Of a DNA stretch of 64,000 bases, positions 11,601 through 20,463 are shown piece by piece; the stretch's first letter is position 1, and each line of letters begins with the position of its first letter. A program made the position numbers and the translations under genes. The stretch is from Ascochyta rabiei (lineage: Eukaryota > Ascomycota > Dothideomycetes > Pleosporales > Didymellaceae): NCBI RefSeq assembly GCF_004011695.2, contig NC_082415.1:1054001-1118000 (forward strand), written 5' to 3'. The notes under the pieces are model-generated. The model saw nothing but the letters and a program-made list of their open reading frames with translations, was not told where the DNA came from and ran no database searches.

Positions 11601-14600
11601 GACGCCATGTTGCGACGGTTCCCACGACATGATCTGCTAGGCTATGCCAACAAAGGCGCAAGTGGTGAAGGAGCGTGGAGCTGGAGAAACAACTTCCAGG
11701 TCGAGGACGTGCCGTGGCTTCGGGACTATCAAGTAGGGCCCCACACGACGTTCCCGCTGGCCGGGTACGCGTGTGCTGCGCTGGAGGCGAGCAAGCAGCG
11801 GGCCTTGGCACGTGGTGCTGAAGTGTTGACGGGATTCACGGTGCGAGAGCTGCGCATACTCAACAGGCTCGTGCTGGAGGAGGGTGCGCGGGTCGAGCTG
11901 ATTGCCACTCTTCACCCGCTGGCCGAGGAGGGCTACGAGGCGTTTGAGCTGTCGTCGTGGAGTGAGGGGCAGCGGACGTGGGTGCAGCACTGTCGAGCGC
12001 TTGTCCGATGCCATGGCGCAGAGGGGGAGGATGTGGCGGTGGCGGTGGCGGTGCCGGCGTGTGAGGCGTGGGCCGAGGCGCGAGCAGCGTGTGGCACGCG
12101 CGTAGGCAGCCCGTTGCTCTACCAGGGCTCGGCCAAGAACGGGCCGGTGCGGACGGGGGTGTTCCGCAATGTGCACAATCTTCGGTTCGGAGGTGGCAAG
12201 ACGACGGCTGAGGTGGTGGTGTCGGACACGGCGGCCGAGATGCCGCTGCAGCACGAAAGCAACATGATCATCCACCCCAGCACGCTCGACGGGCTGCTGC
12301 AGTGCGGAGGCTACCTTCCTTTCCTAGACGAATCGCTTGCTCCCGTCGGCGGCAGCAGCAACGTGTGGGTGCCGGACAGGGTGCAGGAGGTGACGGTGCT
12401 TGTTGGCTCGGGAGAGATGCAGAAGGCGGACGGGGTGCTGCGGACCGTGGCTCGCGTGGACGACCAGCACAGCGGGACCTACAGCGTCCACGGCGTTCTC
12501 GACGGCGCTGCCGACTCGCGGGTCTGGGTCCGCGGGCTGCACTTGGGCGTCGAAGAGTCGCTGGCGCCGCAGTGGCCAGCGCCCCACTACGGATGCTACA
12601 AGCTCGACTGGCAGCCGGCGGGAGAGCTGATGGGCAGCCAGGGCGGGCAGCCGCAGTGGCACGTCATGGCAGCAGACGACGGGCCGCACGACGGGCCTCT
12701 GGCGGGCCTGCTGGGCCAGGAGCTGGACCAACAGCTGGGCGGCACCGTCGCGTGCGGCGGGGAACAGGGGGAGCTGCCGAGCGAGGCCAGGTGGTGCATT
12801 GTGCTCGACGTGGGCGAGGGCCTGCTGGGCAGCCTGAGCGAGGCGGCCTTCTCGCGCATCAAGCAGGCACTGACGACGTGTGAGGGCGTGGTCTGGGTCA
12901 CGCGCGGCGCCTTTTACGAGCCCACGAGCCCCACGGCAGGCATGGCCGTCGGTCTGCTCCGCACGATCCGCAGCGAGATGCAGGCGGCCGTGGCTACGCT
13001 CGACCTCGACCCGCGCACGGCTGGCGACGCGGCAGGCCAGGCGGCGCTGGTCGCACGCGTGGCCGGCCATGTGGCGGCATGTGGCGAGCAGATGCACGCA
13101 CAAGCCCCGGCCGAGATGGAGTTCAGCGAGCAGCAGGGCACGCTCCTGGTCTCGCGCATCACCCCCGACGAGCAGCTGGACGCCACCGTCCACGCTGCCA
13201 CGGGCGTCGTTCCACCGCGCCCCGACGTCTTCAACGCCGACACGCGGGGCGCCTTCACGCTGCAGCGTCCAGGCATGGCCGAGTCGCTGTACCTGCGGCG
13301 CGAGGACACGGCCGTGGCGCCGCCGCTTGCAGAGGGCGAGGTCGAGGTGCGCGTTGCCGCCGTCGCCGTGCCACTGGACGCCGACGGCACGCCGGCTGCC
13401 TTTGGTGGCGGCGGTGGCGGCGGTGGCGGCGCAAGCGTGGGGTTCAGCGGAAGCGTGGTGCGCTGTGGCTCCAGCGTCAGCCGTGTGCAGCCTGGCGACA
13501 GCGTCTTTGGCTGGGCGCACGCGGATGCCGCCCTGGGCACCTTTGCGCGCGCGCCCGAAACAAACGTCGCGCGCACGCCCGACGCCCTCGACCATGCCGC
13601 GGCTGCAGCCCTGCCCGCGACCTTGGCTGCCGCCCAGCTAGCCCTGGTGGACGTGGGCCGCCTCTGCCCAGGCGAGCGCGCGCTGATCCTCGGCGCCGAC
13701 TCCGCCCTCGGCCGCGCCGCTGTCCACGTCGCCAAGGCTGCCGGCGCCGACGTCTTTGCCGCCCTGGCCCCGTCGGCCTCGTCTGCCGACCGCGAGGCCG
13801 TGGCTGCCGCGGGCGTCTTGCCCGACCACATCGTCAGCGCCCTGCATCTGGACGCCGCTCCGCCCGCCGACCTGGTCTTCCGCCCCTCCCCCGCCGCCTT
13901 GGCCTCCACCCTCACCCCCCGCTTGGCCCCCTTTGGCCGGTTTGTCTACGCCGAAACCGCCGACACCGCCGACACCACCCACCGAGCACGCGCTACACCA
14001 CGCCTCGCAGCCGGCTGCAGTGCCGCACGCGTGGATCTGGCTCATGTCGCCGCTACCTTGCCTCAGCGCATCGCTGCCGTCTTGGACGCCGTGGCCGGCC
14101 TCTTCGCGCGTGGCCTCGTGAGCAGTGCACCAGCGGTACGCACTGTTGGGCTCGAACGCTTGTCCCAGGCCCTCAGCGCTCCGCACCCCAGCCCTGATGC
14201 CGAAACGCTGGTGTTGGTGCCCACACCGGGCGAGATGGTCAGGACGACGCCCGCCCGCCCCGCTCCGCCCACCTTTGATCCAGCTGCTGTCTACCTGCTC
14301 ATCGGCGGCGGAGGCGGCCTCGGCCGTGTCATTGCACAGTGGATGGTCGACAGTGGCGCTAAACACGTTGGCTTGCTGTCTCGCAGCACCTCCATGAGCC
14401 CAGAGGTACGCGTCTTGGTCGACAACGCCGCCACCCAGGGTGCAAACATCTTCTTGCTGCCCTGCGATGTCACCAACCGCGAGCAGCTACAGAAGGCAAC
14501 TGACCAATGCACTGCCGAAAGGGGTCCTATCAAGGGTGTCATCAACGCTGCCATGGTGTTCAAGGTATGTCTTTCCAACTCTCTCTCACAGAAGCCATGG

Positions 14601-15458
14601 CTAACCATCCTGCAGGGCGCCGTCTTTAGCTCGGTTTCTCATGCCGATTTCATGGATGTCGCTCATCCCAAGGTCGCTGGAACCTGGAATCTGCACCACG
14701 CCCTCAACAAGGCCCCGCTCGACTTCTTCGTGCTCATCTCCTCCGTGGCCGGTGTCATGGGCACGGCTGGACACTCTGCCTACGCAGCTGCCAACACCTT
14801 CCTCGACTCCTTTGCCAGGTACCGTATGCGCCAGGGACTTCCAGCCTCCTCCTTGGCTCTGACCGCCGTCGTGGATGCCGGCTACATGGCTGAGAACACG
14901 GAGAAGCTCCAGAAGCTCAAGTACGTAGACGAGTTCGCCGGTGAGATCCTCACCACGGCAGATGTGCTCGCTCTCCTCGCTGCAGCTGTGAAGGGCGAGG
15001 TAGCCTCGTCCTGCCATGGCTACGCCATCACCGGAGCAGGCTTCGGCACGGCTCGCAAACTGCCGGCCCATGCCAAAGACCCTCGATTCTCTACCCTACT
15101 CTCTCACCATGCCAAAGAACAGGCAATCACCACAAACACGACGACTGCCACCAGCAACGATAGCTCTCTAGCGCGCGCACTCGACCAAGCCGACGACAAA
15201 GACGAAGCGACGCGCCGCCTCCTGAATGCTATCCGCTCAAAGGTGGCCGAGCTGCAGCTGATCCCCGTCGCAGACATTTTCGATCACCAAACCATTGTAG
15301 AGCTTGGCCTCGACAGCTTGACCGCCATGGAGCTCTACTCCTGGATCGGACGCCTTTTCCGCATGAAGTTCAGGGTCCAGGAATATGCTAAGCTCGACAC
15401 CCTTGAAAAGATTGCAGACTGTGTCATGGCCAAGAGGGAGGCTGTCGAGGCTCCATGA
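8654..15458 (+). CDS. Highly reducing type I iterative polyketide synthase 1 (KS-AT-DH*-ER*-KR-ACP)
   Basis: Exons 8654-8944, 9104-10021, 10068-14564 and 14616-15458 give 2182 aa. KS: active Cys about residue 183 (DTACSSA), His about 319 (VEAHAPGT, where most KSs read HGTGT) and His about 360 (NVGHLES). AT: GHSSGE nucleophile about 629. DH: the usual WL-D-H motif reads WLRDYQV (Tyr about 957), so the catalytic His is absent, although the second motif HPSTLD (Asp about 1144) is kept. No methyltransferase is seen. The ER-like region (about 1458-1710) has lost the GGVG nucleotide motif (reads GADSALG) and GRGVDVV, and carries a 9-Gly run. KR (about 1808-2000) is intact: GGGGGLG, LISSVAG, SAYAAANT (Tyr about 1958). 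ACP: GLDSL (Ser about 2136). The third intron (51 nt) is in frame without stops; removing it restores the KR core. Intron 1 contains 8-bp tandem repeats. It probably makes a beta-hydroxy chain or relies on the trans-ER at 26.6 kb. Confidence 0.92.
8945..9103 (+). repeat. Intron 1 of HR-PKS 1 with an 8-bp tandem repeat
   Basis: This 159-nt intron (donor GTAGGT, acceptor CTAG) holds about eight copies of ttacttgg between about 8975 and 9036. Splicing at these borders restores the KS sequence from NAIDATSF to DPQGR. The repeat is therefore intronic and can vary in length without affecting the protein. Confidence 0.75.
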
Positions 15459-15466
15459 TGGTCTAC

Positions 15467-15786
15467 TTTGTTGTTACACTCTCTGATAGACTACTTGTTA
15501 CACTCTCTAATACACTACTTGTTACACTCTCTGATAGACTACTTGTTATACTCTCTAATAGACTACTTTTTATACTCTCAAATACACTACTTGTTATACT
15601 CTCAAATACACTACTTGTTACACTCTCTAATAGACTACATGTTATACTCTCAAATACACTACTTGTTACACTCTCTGATAGACTACTTGTTATACTCTCT
15701 GATAGACTACTTGTTATACTCTCTGATAGACTACTTGTTATACTCTCTGATAGACTACTTGTTATACTCTCAAATACACTTCCTAT
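15467..15786. repeat. 24-bp minisatellite downstream of HR-PKS 1
   Basis: About 13 head-to-tail copies of a 24-bp unit (ttgttacactctctgatagac plus tac) begin within ten bases of the PKS stop codon. Variants alternate gatagac/aatacac and cactct/tactct. The multiple of three keeps frames open on both strands, but these translate to pure repeats and are not genes. Confidence 0.9.
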
Positions 15787-16068
15787 GTTACACTTCCTTA
15801 TTGTTATCTTTTGATTGTTATATTTTGATTGTTGGAATAGGCAAATGATGAATTCTTCTTCACATTGTACAATCAATGCCTTTGCTTTCTTGTTTGTTTT
15901 CTTGTTGACACAGTAACCTCACTTCATCCTGACAACACTCTTCTCAACGCTCATCCAGCTGCATTGCAACAAAACAGGCCAGAAGAAGGCGTTTGTCTAC
16001 AAAAGGCATCCAACACCCCACCGCATACAACCGCACACGGTTCATCGTTTCCCTCCCTACCATCGACT

Positions 16069-17233
16069 ATGGCCTCTCTCCAGGCACTGCTGCCAAGCAC
16101 GCTGGTGCCGCTGCAGCGCTTCTTGTTATCCAAAACCTTGCTCATCCCGACCTGCATGCTATGCACCTGGAAACTCGTGCAACGACTCAACTCGCACCTC
16201 TCGACCCTCAGTCTCAACAATTTCGAAAACGACGTCTCCTGGGACTGGACGCACGAAATCGTCCTCGTCACAGGCGGCTCCAGCGGCATCGGCGCCGAAG
16301 TAGCGCGCAGACTCTCCAGCCGCAGCATCAAAGTCGTCATCTGGGATCTCGTGGCTCCGCCAGCAGACCTCCTCAGTACACACCCCCACCCCATCCTGCC
16401 CGACCACGCCCAGCTCACCCTCCCCACTAACCCTTCCCCCAGACAACAAACATGTAACCCACTACCTCGTCGACGTCACGTCCGACACCTCCGTCGCCAC
16501 GGCCGCCGCGCGCCTGCGCCAGGACGTGGGCGACCCGACCGTCTTAATCAACAACGCCGGCATCGCGGTCGCGGAGACGATTCTCGACGAGACAGCCGCG
16601 CAGCGACGCGCGCAGTTTGAAGTCAATGTCTTTGCGCAGATGCGGCTGGTGCAGGAGTTTCTGCCGGCCATGGCGGAGCAGAACCACGGCCATGTGGTTA
16701 CCATGGCTAGCGCGTCGAGTTTTATTTCTACGACGCAGCTCGTCACGTACGGAGCTACCAAGGCTGCCGTCATGGCGTTTCACGAGGGGTTGGGACAGGA
16801 GCTGAGGATGCGATATGGGGCGCGCAAGGTACGGACGAGGTATGTGATGTGTGTTTCATTTCTGTGTCTGTTCGTGACATGGGCAACCGGTACTTTTTTT
16901 TTTTTTTTTTTTTTTTTCTTCTTTCTTTGCTCTGCTTTTCTCGCATTGTCGTCTTCTTGCTGATTGCTCGCCCGCTTCAACAGCATCGTCTTCCCGCACT
17001 TTGTGCGTACCCCCATGGTCGAGAAACTCACTTCCCTCGAGGGGTTTCCTGAACTGCTGCTTACGCCTGGCTACGTCGCCGATGCCGTCGTCGCGCAGGT
17101 GCTTTCTGGCAAGGCGGGTCGGCTGGTCTTGCCGCCGGCGAACGCCTGGCTTGCGCGGCTGCGCGCTTGGCCGCCGTGGTATATGTATTACGTGCATTCG
17201 CTGGATCAGGATGTGTATAGGAAGCGGGTGTAA
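16069..17233 (+). CDS. Membrane-anchored short-chain dehydrogenase/reductase (SDR), cluster copy A
   Basis: Exons 16069-16375, 16443-16839 and 16984-17233 give 317 aa. The first ~30 residues are hydrophobic (FLLSKTLLIPTCMLCTW), probably a membrane anchor. The Rossmann cofactor motif TGGSSGIG, the NNAG motif, and a catalytic Ser plus Tyr-x-x-x-Lys (SASSF, TYGATKAA) are all present. The family resembles fungal and animal 17-beta-HSD/RDH10-type SDRs that reduce or oxidise hydroxyl/keto groups with NAD(P)(H). The second intron (144 nt) contains about 24 T in a row. Intron places and phases match the minus-strand SDR at 24796-25916, so the two are paralogues. It follows HR-PKS 1 in the same direction and probably tailors its product; the substrate is unknown. 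Confidence 0.88.
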
Positions 17234-17262
17234 ATCTAGTGGAGATGAGGGTTACAAAAGTG

Positions 17263-17573
17263 TACCATGGTATCCGGCGAAAGTAGAGTCCCATGGTCAG
17301 TGCAATAGGGGGGAAAAGCACCAGGCTTGGCAAGTTCTACTTCCGAGGTTTTCTTGGTCTTACACCAATCAGCAAGCGCTTCCTCTCTTTGTCATATGCT
17401 ATAGCATTCGTGCACGCTTGCTATAAACACCGATGGGCATTTCTGCACAACAGCCACCGCACTGGCCATGGGACTCTACCTTCGCCGGATACTATAGTAA
17501 ACACCAATAGGCATTTCTGCACAACAGCCACCGCACTGGCCATGGGACTCTACCTTCACCGGATACCATAGTA
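17263..17573. mobile_element. MITE-like element, copy 2, with duplicated 3' end
   Basis: Terminal inverted repeats of about 40 bp (left ccatggtatccggcgaaag..., right in reverse ctatggtatccggtgaagg...) are bounded by TA on both sides, as expected for a Tc1/mariner-derived MITE. The last 74 bp are present twice in tandem (17425-17498 and 17499-17572). Copy 1 at 2491-2742 shares ends and interior. No coding capacity is seen. It inserted 30 bp after the stop codon of the SDR. Confidence 0.8.
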
Positions 17574-18225
17574 AGCAGAATCGGACCGGATTCTGGTGTG
17601 GGGCCGGCTGATGGGTGGGGGTGTGGAGGTTTGATGTTGCGAAGGCAGGGCTTAGGTGGTTTCCTCCCTCGAATGGCTACTGCAAAATGAGTTCGGTAGT
17701 GGTTGTAGCAGGTTTATACGCGCTTCTACTAGGAATGCATGCGATGTTCACAGTCGTTACCGTGCCTACGCTACACTTGTCATGACCACTATTGACGACG
17801 ACGTTTCAAGGCATCAGCTGAGTTGTAGTGAGTCATTTCGAGCGGCGCAGTTGCCCCGCTCGAGTCATTCAACCGACACGCCTGTTGCCCAGAATCAGCT
17901 CGTACGAGCTGTTCTGCACAAGCGCCGCAATCACATCCCACTGAGTCAATTGTCATTCGATGATTCTTGTTCTGTACGTTTTGTTTTGGATGTTAAATTC
18001 TTGGCCACTTTCATGTTTGCTTTTGTTGAGGATCGTCATCCAGAGGGTGCTCTCTTTGCCGTAGAATTCCAGCTGGAGGTAACAAGGAGCTAGAAATGAA
18101 CGGGAGAGCAAGTCTCAGGACTGATAGGTTGCTAGAAAATGGTCGGGACGTAACCCTCCCCGGTATAAAGTACACAGGCACTTGCTTGAATACTTGCAAC
18201 TACTCAAACCACCTGCCAAGAAACA
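17574..18225. promoter_or_regulatory. Intergenic/promoter region before the FabG-like SDR
   Basis: No supported gene. A TATA-like tataaag at 18164-18170 lies about 56 bases before the ATG at 18226. An open frame from 17656 to 18093 has no family signature and is not called. Confidence 0.4.
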
Positions 18226-19052
18226 ATGCTACCTCTCGAGGGAAAAGTAGCCATCGTCACCGGTGCATCCCGTGGCATTGGAGCGGCGATCGCTCTCCTT
18301 CTTGCAGAACAAGGAGCCAAGGGAAATCATGTCCTGCTTGCACAACGCGCACACGCTAATCGAAGCTGCAGGTTGCCATGACGTTCGTTTCGGCCTCCAG
18401 CGGCTCAGCTGCCAAGCAGCTGGAATCCCACATCAACGCGCTTGGCAATGGGGCGCAGGCCATTTCCGTCCAAGTGGACATAGCACACGTCGATGCCCCG
18501 CGGACCATAGTGGATCAGACGCTAGCAGCTTTCGGGCCGGCCATCGACATCCTCATCAACAACGCAGGCATCGGTATCAGGAAAAGCTTTCTGGAGACGA
18601 CTGTCGACGACTTCGACCACGGCATCCAGGTCAACTTGCGCGGTGCGTTTTTCATGTGCCAAGCTGTTGTTCCGCATCTTCGACGTCCCGGCCGGATCGT
18701 CAACATCAGCTCCATTGTCTCGCGCACGGGAGGGCCTCTGTACGGCGTCTACGCTGCGTCCAAGGCTGGGCTGGAGGGCTTCACGCGCTCGCTGGCTGCG
18801 GCTGTGGGCCCGTACGGCCACAGCGTGAATGCTGTGTTGCCGGGCCTGACGGATACCGATATGCTGCAGGAGATTACGGCTGACGACGAATCTGCGGCCT
18901 TTCATCGCGGAGTGGCTGCTGCCACGCCCATGGAAGGTAGATTCGCTACTCCCGAGGATATAGCACGCGTCGTTGTTTTCATGGCTGGTCCCAATAGCCA
19001 TTGGATGACTGGGCAGTCGGTCAGCGCGACTGGTGGCCTGTTGATGGTATGA
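18226..19052 (+). CDS. FabG-like short-chain dehydrogenase (3-oxoacyl reductase family)
   Basis: The first exon encodes MLPLEGKVAIVTGASRGIG. The main exon, 18372-19052, carries INNAGIGI, NISSIVSRTG with the catalytic Ser, YAASKAG (Tyr/Lys) and a classical C-terminus (GPNSHWMTGQ). This is a soluble NAD(P)(H)-dependent ketoreductase. The intron between them is problematic. The expected donor right after the codon for Lys32 reads GGAAAT at 18322 instead of GT; the nearest GT is at 18331. Using 18331 gives exon 18226-18330, a very short 41-nt intron (GTCCTG...CTAAT...GCAG) and three extra residues (261 aa). Using the GG site gives 258 aa and a normal 50-nt intron, but is non-canonical. The gene lies in the cluster and converges on the FSH1-type hydrolase 75 bp away. 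Confidence 0.8.
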
Positions 19053-19127
19053 GTGAATTACAGTGCACAATACGCCCGGTGGGGAGAGAATGGAGAGAAG
19101 GATTCTTGTCCTTCAATCTATGTGTAA

Positions 19128-20004
19128 CTACTTTGTCTCGGTCTTCATTCCTGCCATAGCTACCATGTGTTGAGCGATCAGCTCGACCTGCTGTGGCTCA
19201 ATGGGTATTCGGTGATCTCCTTCCCATTCCAAAAGAGTTCTCGATGCTGCCGAGCAGTATTTGTAACACAGCGTTCGCTGCGAAGATACCCACTCATCTT
19301 GTAGTCCAATGATGTGTAGAGTCGGTCTGTCTATGAAGACTTTGCCCGTCGGATCCAGCTTGTCCGGTTCCTTGTAAGACACATCTAGTTCGGTAGGACT
19401 TTGCAATGGGATGTCTTCGAGGCCAGGAGAGAGCGCAACGAGGGGTGCAGGACCAGAGAACAAGACAGCAAACTTCCAATCCTGCTTCCAAAGCTTGGTC
19501 TCGACGTCTTCCCCCTCGTAGCCCCACACAGATTCGTTCGCGTCACGCAGGCTCTGGCGTCGTTGCGTCTCATAGAGGAGAGATGCGCTGAGCCGTGCGC
19601 CCTGGCTGAACCCAAGAAATCCTACCCATGGCCCAGTAGCACCGGCCTCGTCGTCTTCAGTCATTGCATCCTCGAGACATCGCCGGATGGTCTCGATATG
19701 GAACTGTGGCTTGAGTACTCGATGTGAGGCCGACCAACGCAGCCACCGTCGGAAGGGCTCTGCACCTCCATACACAGGGAGCATACCTGGTCCCGCCTCG
19801 CAGAAGAAAGGCCCATTTGCAAAGACGAAGCGGAATGAGGACGAGAGCTTATCGCGAAGAGCACGTGTCTGTAAGAACAGGACGTCTGCATTTGAACCCA
19901 CGCCTATAATATTGTTGTTAGTATGTTTGACGATCAGATGTGGTGAGGCTTGATGTACCATGTAGGCAAAGGATTCGAGGTAGCTGCAGCGTTGGATCAC
20001 TCAT
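19128..20004 (-). CDS. Serine hydrolase FSH1/LovG family (possible polyketide-releasing thioesterase)
   Basis: Exons 19959-20004 and 19128-19903 give 273 aa, with a 55-nt intron splitting the opening strand-turn (RILCLHG-VGSNADV). The alpha/beta hydrolase triad is visible: nucleophile in GFSQGA, Asp in LQDEW, His in GDHRIP. FSH1-family enzymes in HR-PKS clusters, such as LovG in lovastatin synthesis, hydrolyse the finished chain from the ACP. Neither PKS here has its own releasing domain, which supports that role by inference. A TATA-like element sits at 20069-20075 on this strand, about 65 bases before the start. The gene is divergent from the ABC transporter. A longer open frame without the small first exon would lose the conserved LCLHG motif, so the spliced start was chosen. 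Confidence 0.87.
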
Positions 20005-20463
20005 GTTGATGGACTTGAGCCTAGCAGAGAAAACCCACGACGGCGTCTGCACTGGGAGATGGATTCCATTTTATATGCGTCTTGATGAGGCTGGGTTCGC
20101 ATGTGATGATTGCCTTGTTTGGGCATGGACCCAGTGTAGTGGCACAGCAATCCTTCAAACTTGATTGGTGGTGCTACAGCGGGTCTTGCAAGCAACCGAA
20201 ACTTGTCTTAAGGCGTGGCCTCACCTCTCCTCGACTCTTCTCAACTTTTCCACGCGTATCGGACAAGGCCTTCGCTCGTTTCGCACCATCAACAACACAC
20301 CGAATCGCCACTAGATGATTACGCCACATTTTCAAGCCTGCCACGATCGTTCCTAATACCGAAACATTTAAGAACGAGATATCAACTCATCTCATGCCAA
20401 CTGGTGCTTGCCTAGGAGCAAATCGTTCTCAACGCCTGAACGCCCTTGAAAGAATCCGAGGAA
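20005..20463. promoter_or_regulatory. Shared divergent promoter of the hydrolase and ABC transporter genes
   Basis: A 459-bp gene-free interval lies between two divergent starts, with a TATA-like box for the hydrolase at 20069-20075. No shared palindrome was confidently identified. Confidence 0.4.

Noticed and set aside
12324..13595. Long antisense open frame (over 400 codons) opposite HR-PKS 1
   Set aside because: It lies opposite a GC-rich coding exon with strong third-position bias, has low-complexity His/Arg/Ala composition and no motif; it is a shadow frame.
14565..14615. 17 extra in-frame codons in the KR of HR-PKS 1
   Set aside because: Bounded by GTATGT and TGCAG with a CTAACC branch; removing them restores the conserved KR sequence, so this is an intron.
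15467..15786. Regular repeats suggesting a CRISPR array
   Set aside because: Units are contiguous with no unique spacers, in a eukaryotic genome; it is a minisatellite.
17656..18093. 145-codon plus-strand frame between the two SDR genes
   Set aside because: No family signature or splice structure, and it ends near the promoter of the next gene.
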